A stretch of DNA of 64,000 bases from Ignavibacteriota bacterium (GCA_013285405.1 CP053446.1:2083985-2147984), one strand, 5' to 3'; shown: positions 38,117 through 48,544, numbered from the stretch's first letter. Numbers and translations are program-made. Notes: generated by a model not told the origin, from the letters alone.

Positions 38117-39154
38117 CTAAAAAAATACTTTTGCGACTTTAAGAATACCTTGTTTCCATGGAACTCTGTGTGAGATTCCGGATTTGTTTTTAAATTCTTC
38201 GTGATGTTCAAGATACCATTTATAATTTCTAATTAATGCATCCTTATTTGAATACTTTGGTTTGAATCCCAAAACTTTTTCTGCCTTTTCAATTGAAACA
38301 AAAGAATCTTTCGATGCTGTTTCATAAACCCATTTATAAAGCGGTGAAAGTTTCATTGCTTCGAGAATTCTGAGTGTTAATATAATTGGCTTTTCAGGAA
38401 GTCCCTTTATTTTTTTTCCGTGACCTGCAAAATCAAGAACAGCCTGGTAATCTTCTTTCATAGTTGTGAATTCTTTTGCACCAATATTAAATGTATCATT
38501 AACTTTATCTTTGTCGAGAGTGCAACAAATATAAATCGATTCACAAAGATCTTCTACATCCAATAACTGGTAACGATTTCTTCCATTTCCAATCATTGGA
38601 AAACCGTGACCATCTTTTGCCCAATCATATAACAAATCAAATACACCCAATCTTTCGGGACCGATAAATGATTTTGGTCGGATAATTGGCACGCACATTC
38701 CTTTTGTCCGGAATTTAATGCATTCTTCTTCAGCTTGAATTTTTGCTTTTCCGTATGGACCAACGCCATCTAATTTATCAGTTTCATAAAGAGGATGATG
38801 ATCAGGAATCCCATATACAGCAGTTGAAGAAATATGAATGAATCGATCAACTTTCAACTTCTCTGCAGCTTCAAGCATCGTTCTTGTGCCATCTATATCA
38901 GTAGAAAAAATTTCTTCAGGTGTATAGAGCGGAAGTGCTGCAGCACAATGAATTACTATGTCAATTCCTTCGACGGCTTTTTCAACATCTGCGCTATTTC
39001 TGATATCTCCAGTGATAGCTTCAATTTTATCCTGCATATCCGGATAATCAAAATCAACCAGATCTAGAGATTTAATTTGATGTCCTTTTGAATAAAGAAA
39101 GCGTATTAAATTTATTCCTAAAAAGCCCGAGCCGCCGGTAATAAGTATTTTCAT
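38117..39154 (-). CDS. NAD-dependent epimerase/dehydratase (extended SDR)
   Basis: A 345-residue extended short-chain dehydrogenase. It has the Rossmann [12 protein letters not shown] signature at residues 7-18, DLVDF for cofactor ribose binding, the catalytic SSTAVYG serine and the PYGKAK Tyr/Lys pair near residue 132. It resembles nucleoside-diphosphate-sugar or 3-beta-hydroxysteroid-like epimerases. The substrate is not identifiable. It is transcribed away from rplM with a 257-base gap between them. Confidence 0.88.
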   Translation of the reverse strand: MKILITGGSGFLGINLIRFLYSKGHQIKSLDLVDFDYPDMQDKIEAITGDIRNSADVEKAVEGIDIVIHCAAALPLYTPEEIFSTDIDGTRTMLEAAEKLKVDRFIHISSTAVYGIPDHHPLYETDKLDGVGPYGKAKIQAEEECIKFRTKGMCVPIIRPKSFIGPERLGVFDLLYDWAKDGHGFPMIGNGRNRYQLLDVEDLCESIYICCTLDKDKVNDTFNIGAKEFTTMKEDYQAVLDFAGHGKKIKGLPEKPIILTLRILEAMKLSPLYKWVYETASKDSFVSIEKAEKVLGFKPKYSNKDALIRNYKWYLEHHEEFKNKSGISHRVPWKQGILKVAKVFF

Positions 39155-39411
39155 TATAACCTTAAGAATTATTCAAAAAACTGAATTTTCAGGCACAAAT
39201 TTACAAATTCTGCTTCGGGCTTCAAATAATTAAAGCTGAAATACAATCAGGTATCCTTTCAATTTTAATCACAAACAAAGTTATCTATTATGCAATCAAC
39301 TATAATTAGATTAATGCAAATACGGTGGTTGTTAAATTTCTTGACTTTTAGAGGGCATGGGCTTATTTTTTCAGGCTCAAAATTAGAATTTGTTTAACGA
39401 AGGAGTTTATT

Positions 39412-39861
39412 TTGAAAAAGGATAGAATGACAAGGTTCATTAAGACTGAGGATGCCGACCATAAATGGTACCTCGTCGATGCTAAGGACCAGATTTTGGG
39501 AAGGCTTGCTTCCAGGGTTGCATCGGTAATAAGAGGAAAAACGAAACCAATTTTCACTCCGAATATGGATACTGGTGATTTTGTAATAGTGATTAATGCT
39601 GACAAAGTTAAAATGACCGGCAAACGAGAAGAGTTGAAAAAATATATCTGGCATAGTATGTATCCGGGCGGACAGAAGATCAGATCATACGAAGAAATGA
39701 AAAGCAAAAAACCTGAGTATGTAATTCAGGAAGCAGTGAGAGGTATGCTTCCGAAAAACAGATTAGGGAAAAGTCTGATTACCAAGTTAAAAGTTTATGC
39801 AGGATCAGAACACCCGCACAAAGCTCAGAAACCAGAATTATTAAGTACATCGGAGAAATAA
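39412..39861 (+). CDS. rplM: 50S ribosomal protein L13
   Basis: A 149-residue L13. The TTG start at 39412 is preferred over ATG 39427 because AAGGAG lies seven bases upstream. Family landmarks are [29 protein letters not shown] and GMLPKNRLG. Its stop codon overlaps the rpsI ATG by one base (TAATG), the standard L13-S9 operon. Confidence 0.97.
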   Translation: MKKDRMTRFIKTEDADHKWYLVDAKDQILGRLASRVASVIRGKTKPIFTPNMDTGDFVIVINADKVKMTGKREELKKYIWHSMYPGGQKIRSYEEMKSKKPEYVIQEAVRGMLPKNRLGKSLITKLKVYAGSEHPHKAQKPELLSTSEK

Positions 39862-40247
39862 TGGTTGATAGAATTTTTATAGGAAGAAGAAAAACATCTG
39901 TAGCAAGAATTATACTGAAAAACGGTAATGGTAAAATAACTGTTAATGGAAAGGAATTTGAAAAAGCTTTTCCATTACTTGTGAGTCGTGAAGACATAAC
40001 AAAGCCATTTGATTTAACTGAAACAAAAGGAAAGTATGATGTATATGTTAATGTGAAGGGCGGCGGTTCAACTGGTCAGGCACAAGCAATCAGATTGGGA
40101 ATCTCAAGAGCTTTGATAGATACAAATCCTGAATTCAGACAAGCTTTAAAAATAGAAGGACTCTTGACAAGAGATCCCAGAATGGTTGAAAGAAAGAAAT
40201 ACGGTCAGCCGAAAGCAAGAAAAAGATTTCAATTTTCTAAAAGATAA
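39861..40247 (+). CDS. rpsI: 30S ribosomal protein S9
   Basis: A 128-residue S9 with [12 protein letters not shown] at the N terminus and the conserved C terminus [16 protein letters not shown], whose basic tail reaches the P-site tRNA. Translationally coupled to rplM. The 270 bases after it hold no gene; the last part is the rpsB leader. Confidence 0.98.
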   Translation: MVDRIFIGRRKTSVARIILKNGNGKITVNGKEFEKAFPLLVSREDITKPFDLTETKGKYDVYVNVKGGGSTGQAQAIRLGISRALIDTNPEFRQALKIEGLLTRDPRMVERKKYGQPKARKRFQFSKR

Positions 40248-40425
40248 TTTGGTTAGTGGTTTTTTAGTTACTAGTTATTGTTAATTAGTTTATGGTTTTA
40301 TCTTATATGAAAGAACATAATCCGAAATCATAAACTTTAATTGCAGACTTAGTAACTAAAACCAAAACTAAGAGCGAACAACTAAAAATAATTTAATTAA
40401 TCAATATTCATATTCTCCGATTTAC

Positions 40426-40510
40426 CTCCTGTGTCCGGTAGTTGCCGGGTGAAAGGTAAAGACGACGAGGATAGAAGACCTGTCTGACGATAGGCAGGAA
40501 AAAACAGGAG
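40426..40510 (+). promoter_or_regulatory. Candidate autoregulatory leader of rpsB that can hide the ribosome binding site
   Basis: CTCCTGT at 40426-40432 is perfectly complementary to ACAGGAG at 40504-40510, the ribosome binding site of rpsB (eight bases before ATG 40519). Between them are two hairpins: CCGG/CCGG (40435-40448) and CCTGTCT/AGGCAGG (40479-40498, one G-U). The result is a three-way junction closed by the Shine-Dalgarno sequence, a typical shape for ribosomal-protein feedback control. S2 as the ligand is an inference. Confidence 0.5.
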
Positions 40511-40518
40511 ATATATTT

Positions 40519-41388
40519 ATGGCAACTTTAGAGTTGACGCACCTGATTGAAGCTGGTGCACACTTCGGGCATTTAACACGCCGTTGGAATCCCAAAATGA
40601 AGCCATTCATCTTTATGGAGAAGAATGGTATTCACATCATTGATTTAAAGAAAAGTCTCGGATTACTTAATCAATCTTACCAGCAAATGGTTGAATCTGT
40701 TTCGCAGGGAAATACTGTTCTTTTTGTTGGTACAAAAAAACAAGCAAAAGGAGTAATAGAATCCGAAGCAAAGAGATGCGGAATGAATTGGGTTAGTGAA
40801 CGATGGCTCGGTGGAATGCTGACAAATTTTTCAACTATCAGAAAAAGTGTAAAAAGATTACAGAACATTGAAAAGCAGGAAACTGATGGAACGTTCGAAA
40901 AGATTACAAAGAAAGAAAGATTATTTCTTACACGCGAACGTGATAAATTGAAAAAAATTCTCGAGGGAGTTGAAACGATGGGAAAACTTCCGGGAGTTGT
41001 TTTCGTTGTTGATATAAAGAAAGAGGACATAGCTGTTAAAGAAGCAAAAAGATTGAACATCCCTGTTTTTGCAATTGTTGATACAAACTGTGATCCTGAT
41101 GATGTAAATTATATGATCCCGGCTAACGATGACGCAGTTAAAACTATTGAACTCATTGTTAAACATATGGCTGATGCTGTTATTGAAGGACTGGCGAAAT
41201 TCAAAGAGAGAAGAGCCGAAGAAGTTGCTGATAGAGAAAGAGCAAGAAAAGAACATCACGAAGAATCGGACCAGACAGAAGAGAAGAAAGTATCTAAAAA
41301 ACATTTGAAGAGAAAAGACAGGAAAGAAGAAAATATCCCAGAAGAGAAAAAAGATGCTGAAGAGACTGAAACTTCTTCAGAAAATTAA
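40519..41388 (+). CDS. rpsB: 30S ribosomal protein S2
   Basis: A 289-residue S2 with GAHFGHLTRRWNPKM, RWLGGMLTNF and PVFAIVDTNCDPD signatures. It carries a highly charged C-terminal extension of about 55 residues (Glu/Lys-rich, beyond the core end near residue 232), longer than in E. coli but seen in other FCB bacteria. First gene of the rpsB-tsf pair, 21 bases before tsf. Confidence 0.98.
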   Translation: MATLELTHLIEAGAHFGHLTRRWNPKMKPFIFMEKNGIHIIDLKKSLGLLNQSYQQMVESVSQGNTVLFVGTKKQAKGVIESEAKRCGMNWVSERWLGGMLTNFSTIRKSVKRLQNIEKQETDGTFEKITKKERLFLTRERDKLKKILEGVETMGKLPGVVFVVDIKKEDIAVKEAKRLNIPVFAIVDTNCDPDDVNYMIPANDDAVKTIELIVKHMADAVIEGLAKFKERRAEEVADRERARKEHHEESDQTEEKKVSKKHLKRKDRKEENIPEEKKDAEETETSSEN

Positions 41389-41409
41389 TTTTGAAAGGAA
41401 ATAACTAAT

Positions 41410-42264
41410 ATGGCAATTACTGCTGCACAAGTAAATGATTTAAGACAACGAACCGGCGCCGGTATGATGGATTGTAAACGTGCGCTTGAAGAAGCAAATG
41501 GAGATATTCAAAAAGCAATTGAAATATTAAGAAAGAAAGGTGCATCCGTTGCTGCAAAGAGAGCTGAAAAATCTGCGAATGAAGGATTAGTTGTAATTAA
41601 AGTTTCTGATGATAAAAAATCGGCAACAATTCTTGAGATTAATTGTGAAACTGATTTCGTTGCTAAGAGTGAGGATTTTGTCAATCTCGCAAAATTTGTA
41701 CTCGATGCTGCTCATAAATACAAACCTAAAAATGTACCCGAATTAATGAATCATGCTGAAGTGCAGGATAAAATTAATGAAATGCTTGGAAAGGTTGGAG
41801 AGAAGATAGAAATTTCTCGTTTCAACATTATCGAATCTGCAAGCGGATTGCTCGTTGATTATATTCATATGGGATCCAAGCTCGGAGTTCTGATAAAATT
41901 TGAGGATGTAAATTCAGGTGCTGATGAACTTTATGCAATTGGAAAAGATATGGCAATGCAAGTTGCAGCTATGAATCCAATTAGTGTGAAAAGAGAAGAT
42001 GTACCGAAAATTGTAATAGATAAGGAAATCGAAATTTATAAAGAGCTTGCAAAGAAGGAAGGTAAACCTGAGCAAATGCTTGAGAAAATTGCAATGGGAA
42101 GACTTAATAAATTCTATCAGGAAAATGTACTTCTTGAACAGGCATTCATAAAGGATAATTCAAAAACTGTTGGAGATTTATTAAAAGAATTTAACTCAAA
42201 GCACGGATCGTCTGCGAAAGTTTCCCGGTTCGATCGCTTTCATCTCGGCGATGAGAAAAAGTAA
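41410..42264 (+). CDS. tsf: Elongation factor Ts
   Basis: A 284-residue EF-Ts: UBA-like N terminus with LRQRTGAGMMDCKRALEEA, the TDFVA EF-Tu-contact motif in INCETDFVAKSEDF, and a C-terminal QENVLLEQAFIKD segment. It recharges EF-Tu with GTP. A terminator follows directly, so pyrH may have its own promoter. Confidence 0.98.
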   Translation: MAITAAQVNDLRQRTGAGMMDCKRALEEANGDIQKAIEILRKKGASVAAKRAEKSANEGLVVIKVSDDKKSATILEINCETDFVAKSEDFVNLAKFVLDAAHKYKPKNVPELMNHAEVQDKINEMLGKVGEKIEISRFNIIESASGLLVDYIHMGSKLGVLIKFEDVNSGADELYAIGKDMAMQVAAMNPISVKREDVPKIVIDKEIEIYKELAKKEGKPEQMLEKIAMGRLNKFYQENVLLEQAFIKDNSKTVGDLLKEFNSKHGSSAKVSRFDRFHLGDEKK

Positions 42265-42274
42265 TTCTAAAACG

Positions 42275-42305
42275 AAAGGTCTTAATAATATTAAGACCTT
42301 TTTTT
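42275..42305 (+). terminator. Rho-independent terminator after tsf
   Basis: AAAGGTCTTAAT and ATTAAGACCTTT form an extended stem followed by a T tract, 11 bases after the tsf stop. Confidence 0.92.
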
Positions 42306-42335
42306 ATATTTAAACATTAAAATATTCAGGATGTG

Positions 42336-43076
42336 ATGAGCTTAAAGTACAAACGAATTTTACTCAAACTTAGCGGCGAATCCTTAATGGGTTCACAGGA
42401 TTTTGGCATTGATAATAATGTGCTTGAATTTTTTTCTGAAGAAATAGAGAAAGCATATAAAACAGGTGTTGAGCTTGGAATTGTAATCGGTGGTGGTAAT
42501 ATCTATCGTGGTCTTAGTGCGGCTTCACAGGGAATTGACAGAGCAACAGGTGATCAAATGGGAATGCTGGCTACTGTGATTAATTCGCTTGCTCTTCAAA
42601 ATGCAATCGAGAAAAGAGGAATCTATACACGACTTATGAGCGCGATAAGTATGGAAGCAATCGCAGAACCTTATATAAGACGAAGAGCAATAAGACATCT
42701 TGAGAAAAAAAGAATTGTGATTTTCGGTGCGGGTACAGGTCATCCGTATTTTAGTACTGATACTGCAGCCTCACTTCGTGCCGTTGAAATAAAAGCCGAT
42801 GTAATAATCAAAGGGACCAGGGTAGATGGTGTGTTCGACAGTGACCCGGAAAAAAATCCTGATGCTTTAAAATTTGAAAACATTTCGTATCTGGATGTTC
42901 TTAAAAAGAATCTTCGTATAATGGATTTAACAGCAGTAAGTCTTTGCCAGGAAAATGATTTGCCAATGATTGTGTTCAATATGGATGTTCCCGATAACTT
43001 ACTGAAACTTGTTTCCGGGGAAGATATTGGTACTCTGATTAATAGTGGAGAAAAAATACCTAAAGAAATTAAATAA
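42336..43076 (+). CDS. pyrH: Uridylate (UMP) kinase
   Basis: A 246-residue hexameric bacterial UMP kinase of the amino-acid-kinase fold. Signatures are [26 protein letters not shown], the [16 protein letters not shown] segment and [17 protein letters not shown] start at ATG 42336, after AGGATG, rather than the GTG one codon earlier. The frr start lies 14 bases beyond its stop codon. Confidence 0.97.
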   Translation: MSLKYKRILLKLSGESLMGSQDFGIDNNVLEFFSEEIEKAYKTGVELGIVIGGGNIYRGLSAASQGIDRATGDQMGMLATVINSLALQNAIEKRGIYTRLMSAISMEAIAEPYIRRRAIRHLEKKRIVIFGAGTGHPYFSTDTAASLRAVEIKADVIIKGTRVDGVFDSDPEKNPDALKFENISYLDVLKKNLRIMDLTAVSLCQENDLPMIVFNMDVPDNLLKLVSGEDIGTLINSGEKIPKEIK

Positions 43077-43089
43077 TATTGGAGTTAAA

Positions 43090-43644
43090 ATGCATCAGCA
43101 AATAAAAGAAGCCAATAGCAGAATGGATAAAACACTTGAGACTTTAAGAAGTGAACTCGCTAAAGTGAGAACTGGAAAAGCTACAACAGTTCTGCTTGAT
43201 AGTATCAAAGTTGATTATTATGGAAATATGGTTCCATTAAACCAGGTTGGTAATGTTTCAGTGCTTGATGCTCACACTCTCTCCATTACTCCCTGGGAAA
43301 AACAAATGGTTCAGATAATTGACAAAGCAATTCTTGAAGCAAATCTTGGACTAAATCCCATTAGTGACGGAACAAATCTTAAAATTCCAATTCCACCTTT
43401 AAATGAAGAAAGAAGGAAAGACCTGGTAAAACTTGTGAAAAAATTTGGTGAGGATAGTAAAGTTGCTATCAGGAATATTCGTCGTGATGCAAACGATCAT
43501 TTAAAGAAGGAACAAAAAGATAAAAAGATGACTGAAGATCAGCTTCACGATGCAGAAAAAGAAATGCAAAAAATAACAGATGATCATATAAAACTTATTG
43601 ACGATACACTTAAACACAAAGAAAAAGAAATTATGGAAGTTTAA
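43090..43644 (+). CDS. frr: Ribosome recycling factor
   Basis: A 184-residue RRF from ATG 43090 (GGAG seven bases upstream), with ELAKVRTGKA, the NPISDGTNLKIPIPPLNEERRKDL core and the C-terminal helix ending in KEKEIMEV. The frame from 43045 is an upstream extension inside pyrH. The last 23 bases of the gene are repeated at 49498-49520, where an apparent frr terminator follows; see findings. Confidence 0.98.
   Translation: MHQQIKEANSRMDKTLETLRSELAKVRTGKATTVLLDSIKVDYYGNMVPLNQVGNVSVLDAHTLSITPWEKQMVQIIDKAILEANLGLNPISDGTNLKIPIPPLNEERRKDLVKLVKKFGEDSKVAIRNIRRDANDHLKKEQKDKKMTEDQLHDAEKEMQKITDDHIKLIDDTLKHKEKEIMEV
43622..43644 (+). repeat. 23-bp direct repeat at the frr 3' end, left copy
   Basis: The last 23 bases of frr including the TAA stop codon. 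An identical 23-base sequence lies at 49498-49520, bracketing a 5876-base offset. The intervening 43645-43873 holds no gene and has a short CACTACT-type repetitive stretch. Confidence 0.93.
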
Positions 43645-43918
43645 TAAAGATGATTCGTCTCAAATAGTTTCAATTGTCCCTTGCAGGAATAATTAAATCA
43701 GATCCCATAAAACTTACAACGCATCTTGACAAATCAAAAGAAAGAAGATAAGTTTCAGACGGGAAATAAAAGTAGAAAGAAAGCGGGAGAAAAACTTTTT
43801 AATCAGTGGAGTAAAACTTTATGAAAAGAAGTTTAGAAAAAAAAGCACTTGACAAACAAAACAAATTGAGTAAACTTTCACTACTCACTACTCACTACTT
43901 ACTTTTACTTTTTACCTA

Positions 43919-46621
43919 TTGCTTCTATCTTTTAGCGTTTCCGCACAAGTAATAATAAAGGAAAGAGTAGAGATAAATCCACAAACAATAAATCCTGAAT
44001 ATCAAATCTCCCAATTTGATCCCTGCCCTAATATTACAAGACCACAATATCATCAATCAGTATATAGCTATTCAGGATTTCCAGTTGAACCATATCAGCA
44101 GCTTTATCCATTTCAGAGTGGAACAGACTCAACAAAACTAATCTCCACAGCATTATATAACGCAGAGATTATTACAGGAACAGATTACGCTTACTTTGAA
44201 AGGATTGAATATATAGATTCATCGGGTAATACATATCCATCAGAAACATTTGGAAGCTTACTTACAGGATTAACCGGCGCAGAATTATCGGGCACAGGTA
44301 ACTATATTGGAATCGAACATACAGGTACATTTGAAAGAGAAAACTCAACAGTTTACCGGATAAAATTTAATAATTACTCTGAGCCAGAGGCAACAGTAAT
44401 AGTAAGAATCACAAACTTAAATACTAACACATACACAGATTGGCATACACTGATCGTAAATCCGGATTTACGATTAGTAAACCAACAATATGAAGCAGAT
44501 ACATTACTGCATTACTATTCAAAAGATGTAACACCAAGATTGGTAAATGCAAACTATCCCTGTAATCATCCGGGATTTGGAGGCTGTCCTCCTGAGAATG
44601 TAACATTTAATATAGAAATAATTGAAGGACAACAGTACGGCAGAATAAAGAATGAACTGACAGAAGAATTATCAACATCATTTACAGGAATAGCATTTAG
44701 TGAACTATATTTATTTACATACTATGCAAACGGTAATCAGCCTGATTCAACAGCAACAGTAAGAATAAGACACTCAAGCAATGATGCAGAAATAACACCA
44801 ATGGAATTTAGTTTTACAATAAAACGAAACACAATACCACCGCCATCGGAAGGAGGAAGCATATATGTAAAAATGAATAAGAAGGTAGTTGCTCCGGGCG
44901 ATACAGTAAATGTACAGTTAAGATGGGTAGATGAAGTTGGCGATACAATTGATTTCTTACCGATACAGAGATTCAGAGTTGGTCTTGCAGAAGGAAGTCA
45001 GTATGGCAGAATACTTGATATTCAAACAGGAGATACGGCAGATACATTTACAGAGATAGGAAATGAATTTAAGGTGATAAGCTCAGCAGAAATAGAACCA
45101 TCACAGGTAAAGATAATACTTGTTGCAGAAGCAGACCTGATGATCTTTACACGTCCTGTAAGAATAAACAACGGAACAATGAAGACAAAAAAGTTAGAAG
45201 AAAATACAGTTGATAAAAACGATGAACAGGGAGGAACAAACACAGACCTTATAATAATTGGCAATCACCTTGTAGGAGTTGGAGAAATAACAATTACAAA
45301 AACACCGTTTGTTGTAGAGATAATTCCATCAAGAGTTAGTCCGGGAGATACTGCACAAATAATACCTATGAAACTAAACCCTGATGGAACAACTTCTCCG
45401 TTTGACAGCTTGCAAACCTTTGAGCTTGGAATGATAGAAGGTTGCGATGCAGGATTGATTCTTAATAACGGAGCAATGGAAAATTATTTTGCAGAAGTAT
45501 ATCAGCCGATATATTTTGTAGCAGCGAATGATTTAACAGAGACGGATACAGTAATGGTAAGAGTAGGATTGATAGAAGGAGGAGGAAGCAGCAGACCAGT
45601 GAATACAGGTGGAGAAAAAACAGATGCTATTATAACTAATCTAAATAAAAATAAAAAAGAACCTGAGCTGCTACCAATGAATCCAAGTACTTACTGTTTT
45701 CCAGAAAATTTCTGGACGCCACACGATCTGGAAGGTATTGCCAATCTGGTGGTGGGGGATGAGTGTGATAATTTACCTACAGAACAACAAGAAATTTCTT
45801 ACACTTTGTTAGAACAACCAGAGTTTTTTATAGTTCCTCATTCTGATCTGGAAGAACTTAAACTCGTAGAGCTAATTCAGGTGTGTAATGATACTGCACA
45901 TCCAAATCAAAATGGAGGCTCAATCCCTGTGGAGTATAAAAGATACAGATATGATTATACCACAAATTCATTTAAAATTTCCTGGGTACTTGAGCCATAT
46001 AAAGGAATAGATGGGTACGTACATTATTATTTTAAAAATCAACAATCCAATCAATCCACAAGTATTTTATTTGATTATGTAAAAGGGGTATGTTACACAA
46101 AGATTAACAAACCTTGGTTAACTTTAATAGAAAATATTTCTGACATTGATGAACCAACTAAGATCCCCTCTTCAGATGACAAGCAAGCATTCAAAGATTT
46201 TTGTGGGCATCTATGTTATCCAAATGAAAGAGCAACTTATGTTCTTGTAGAAATAATTCAAATTCATGAAAGTGAACATATGAATGATTTTGAAGAAATA
46301 ATTTCAAGGAGTTTTCCAAAGTTGGCTCAAAAAATAGAAGATCATAAAGATTTGTGTGAAAGTTACGATGAAACTGTAAGAATAAATGCCGAAAAGGTTA
46401 TTTATGATATGATTGAAAATTTTATTGATGAAGCAATCAGTGAATTTCAAGCAAAATCAGGTGAACCAAATAGTGAAACTGAACTTAATAACGAGAGGAA
46501 GATTCAAGGTCGCCCAAGTATAACGAACAGGATTGAAGATTATAAAAATGCTTTGAAAAATAGATTTTCAATTCTTAAAGATGAAGTTTGTCAAAAATGT
46601 TCGTATGAAGAACAAAATTAG
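43919..46621 (+). CDS. Large exported Ig-like protein with a HESEH motif
   Basis: A 900-residue protein. It has repeated beta-domains with the pattern R.....PGDT....L/M.........F..F.VGL.EG..YG.I (about residues 215, 320, 470), as in secreted Ig-like proteins. The C-terminal third has several Cys and the motif IIQIHESEHMNDFEE (near residue 785), which fits an HExxH zinc-binding signature. No sorting domain is visible. The start is doubtful: TTG 43919 leaves a very short leader, and a full leader would need a frame change with the ATG at 43821. The next gene follows after nine bases. Function unknown; a peptidase is possible. Confidence 0.6.
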   Translation: MLLSFSVSAQVIIKERVEINPQTINPEYQISQFDPCPNITRPQYHQSVYSYSGFPVEPYQQLYPFQSGTDSTKLISTALYNAEIITGTDYAYFERIEYIDSSGNTYPSETFGSLLTGLTGAELSGTGNYIGIEHTGTFERENSTVYRIKFNNYSEPEATVIVRITNLNTNTYTDWHTLIVNPDLRLVNQQYEADTLLHYYSKDVTPRLVNANYPCNHPGFGGCPPENVTFNIEIIEGQQYGRIKNELTEELSTSFTGIAFSELYLFTYYANGNQPDSTATVRIRHSSNDAEITPMEFSFTIKRNTIPPPSEGGSIYVKMNKKVVAPGDTVNVQLRWVDEVGDTIDFLPIQRFRVGLAEGSQYGRILDIQTGDTADTFTEIGNEFKVISSAEIEPSQVKIILVAEADLMIFTRPVRINNGTMKTKKLEENTVDKNDEQGGTNTDLIIIGNHLVGVGEITITKTPFVVEIIPSRVSPGDTAQIIPMKLNPDGTTSPFDSLQTFELGMIEGCDAGLILNNGAMENYFAEVYQPIYFVAANDLTETDTVMVRVGLIEGGGSSRPVNTGGEKTDAIITNLNKNKKEPELLPMNPSTYCFPENFWTPHDLEGIANLVVGDECDNLPTEQQEISYTLLEQPEFFIVPHSDLEELKLVELIQVCNDTAHPNQNGGSIPVEYKRYRYDYTTNSFKISWVLEPYKGIDGYVHYYFKNQQSNQSTSILFDYVKGVCYTKINKPWLTLIENISDIDEPTKIPSSDDKQAFKDFCGHLCYPNERATYVLVEIIQIHESEHMNDFEEIISRSFPKLAQKIEDHKDLCESYDETVRINAEKVIYDMIENFIDEAISEFQAKSGEPNSETELNNERKIQGRPSITNRIEDYKNALKNRFSILKDEVCQKCSYEEQN

Positions 46622-46630
46622 GGAGATAAA

Positions 46631-48544
46631 ATGAAGAAGTATAAATATATAATAATAGTAATAATTCTTTTAAGCACTTTTGCGAATATTATTTGTCAGC
46701 AAGAACCTCGTCCTGAGACAAAAGCATACATACTCGATAAACTTCAGAATGGTGATTATTATCATAGAAGTGCAGTTATTGGAGATGCAACAAATATGTA
46801 TATAATTCCTGAAGTTGTTCCGATTTTAGAACAAACATTACATCAACAGGGTCGTACACTTGCCTATAGATATTTAAGAGCCCTGGCAAAATATAATTCT
46901 CCAAATTTCACTTCATTAGCACATTGGTTCATTAATTCGGTGGATACTCTTCAAGTAGAAAATGTTTCTTTTGAAACCGCATTAGAAATGAAAGTTTATG
47001 TAACAGATAAACTTATGGATAGAGGTGATTTTAGTACAGTGCAATATGTATTTGATTTGGTTGAGGAGAAAAAGCCAGAAACATTTATCGGTGCGGCTAA
47101 TATGCTGAATAAGATAATTGAAAATGTGCCACAGTGGGAAGCAGAATTAAAAGCAGAATTAATAAGATTGACATATCTTAACGATTATTTTGAAAGTTAT
47201 GATGCCATTTACTCATTAACTAAGTATTACAGCAGTGAGACTATTCCTATATTGGTTTTTGTATTTGCAAATAGTCCATATAGACCTGAGAAAGCTTTAG
47301 CGCTTGATAGCTTAATAAAATATGGGTATCCAGAAATTGAAGGATTAATGAGAATCCGTTTGATTCCAGATTCATCGATGACAACTGCGATTGCCGAGCG
47401 ATTGTTAGAGTATTATCCATCTCCGTATAACTATAAATTTATTAGTAATAACTTCGACCAAATTTCGATCAGCAGAAAACTGACAATAAATTTTCTTTTA
47501 CAGGGTTTTACACCTTCACCACCTGATACTTTAATGTCAAAAAGTGATATGATTGAAGATCTAATAAGTCTAATTGATACTGTTTATAACTACACCTGGC
47601 TCGGTGATCTAACTTTCTCCAACGAACTAAAAAATATTTTAACAACAGCCAAAACAAATTTACAAAATGGAGACTCACTCGCTTGCAGAGTTCAGGTAAA
47701 AACATTTCAGGATTTGGTGGATAATGTTTATAAAGATTCGCTTAACTCAGACCCTCGCTTCGTAACAATAGAAGGTTGGAAATTTCTTTACTGGAATGCT
47801 CAGTACATTCTCGACAGACTTCCGGAACCGCAAGCAAACCCAAACCTACTCGTAAACCTAAAAAACAGTTTGGGCAACCAAATACCAGCAAGCAATGTAA
47901 TGTATTATGAGTCCGCCACAAGCGGATGGAAAGATGCAGTAAACAACGGCGATGGAACATTTACAGTAATAACAACAAAACCAACAGTAAGCATAAGAAT
48001 GTTCTATGAATATGCAAATCAAACTGTTCATAACGTTACTGCACAAAATAATACTTATACTTTTACAACAGTAAATGCAGCGGTAGAGTTAAGAAACAGT
48101 TCAGGAAATTTAATGCCTGCCCCTTCGGGGGATCAGGGTACAGTTCAATACTATGCTGATGCTTGGAGAAGTTTTGGTACAACATCAAACGGAGTTGCAT
48201 ACAAAGAACTTCTGCCAATCAATTACAGTTTCAGAATGACTTATGAATATATACCTAATGACAAACAGCAGGATATAAGCACAAACAGTACAGTTACATT
48301 CACAACAGTACTGTGTACATTAAAAGTAACCAATGCAAACAATCAGCCGTTAGCAGGTGCAAGTACAAAATATTACTCAACAGCGTGGAGAGATATTGGA
48401 TTGACAAATTCTGAAGGAATAATAACAAAGGAACTTCTTCCAAAGAATTTAAGTTTCAGAGCAAGTTATGGAAATGCAACTAAAGATAAACAGCAGGATA
48501 TTGGAGTAAACAGTTTGGTAGAAATACAGTTAAATGTTCCGTAG
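46631..48544 (+). CDS. Exported helical-repeat protein with three C-terminal beta repeats
   Basis: A 637-residue protein with a signal peptide (ends IICQ) and GGAG ribosome binding site. Residues 25-400 look like a HEAT/ARM-type helical array. Residues 410-637 contain three similar units of about 80 residues, each with a YY....W....T..G...KELLP.N.SFR..Y pattern and the last two with DKQQDI...S.V. Such units are known from large secreted proteins of related bacteria. It sits in the frr-linked insertion between the Ig-like protein and the sorting-domain protein. It lacks its own sorting domain. Confidence 0.7.
   Translation: MKKYKYIIIVIILLSTFANIICQQEPRPETKAYILDKLQNGDYYHRSAVIGDATNMYIIPEVVPILEQTLHQQGRTLAYRYLRALAKYNSPNFTSLAHWFINSVDTLQVENVSFETALEMKVYVTDKLMDRGDFSTVQYVFDLVEEKKPETFIGAANMLNKIIENVPQWEAELKAELIRLTYLNDYFESYDAIYSLTKYYSSETIPILVFVFANSPYRPEKALALDSLIKYGYPEIEGLMRIRLIPDSSMTTAIAERLLEYYPSPYNYKFISNNFDQISISRKLTINFLLQGFTPSPPDTLMSKSDMIEDLISLIDTVYNYTWLGDLTFSNELKNILTTAKTNLQNGDSLACRVQVKTFQDLVDNVYKDSLNSDPRFVTIEGWKFLYWNAQYILDRLPEPQANPNLLVNLKNSLGNQIPASNVMYYESATSGWKDAVNNGDGTFTVITTKPTVSIRMFYEYANQTVHNVTAQNNTYTFTTVNAAVELRNSSGNLMPAPSGDQGTVQYYADAWRSFGTTSNGVAYKELLPINYSFRMTYEYIPNDKQQDISTNSTVTFTTVLCTLKVTNANNQPLAGASTKYYSTAWRDIGLTNSEGIITKELLPKNLSFRASYGNATKDKQQDIGVNSLVEIQLNVP

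Noticed and set aside
43871..43915. CACTACT/CTCACTACT run as a CRISPR-like or satellite array
   Set aside because: Only two or three imperfect short units without spacers; it is low-complexity filler like that at 40250-40300 and 48550-48600.
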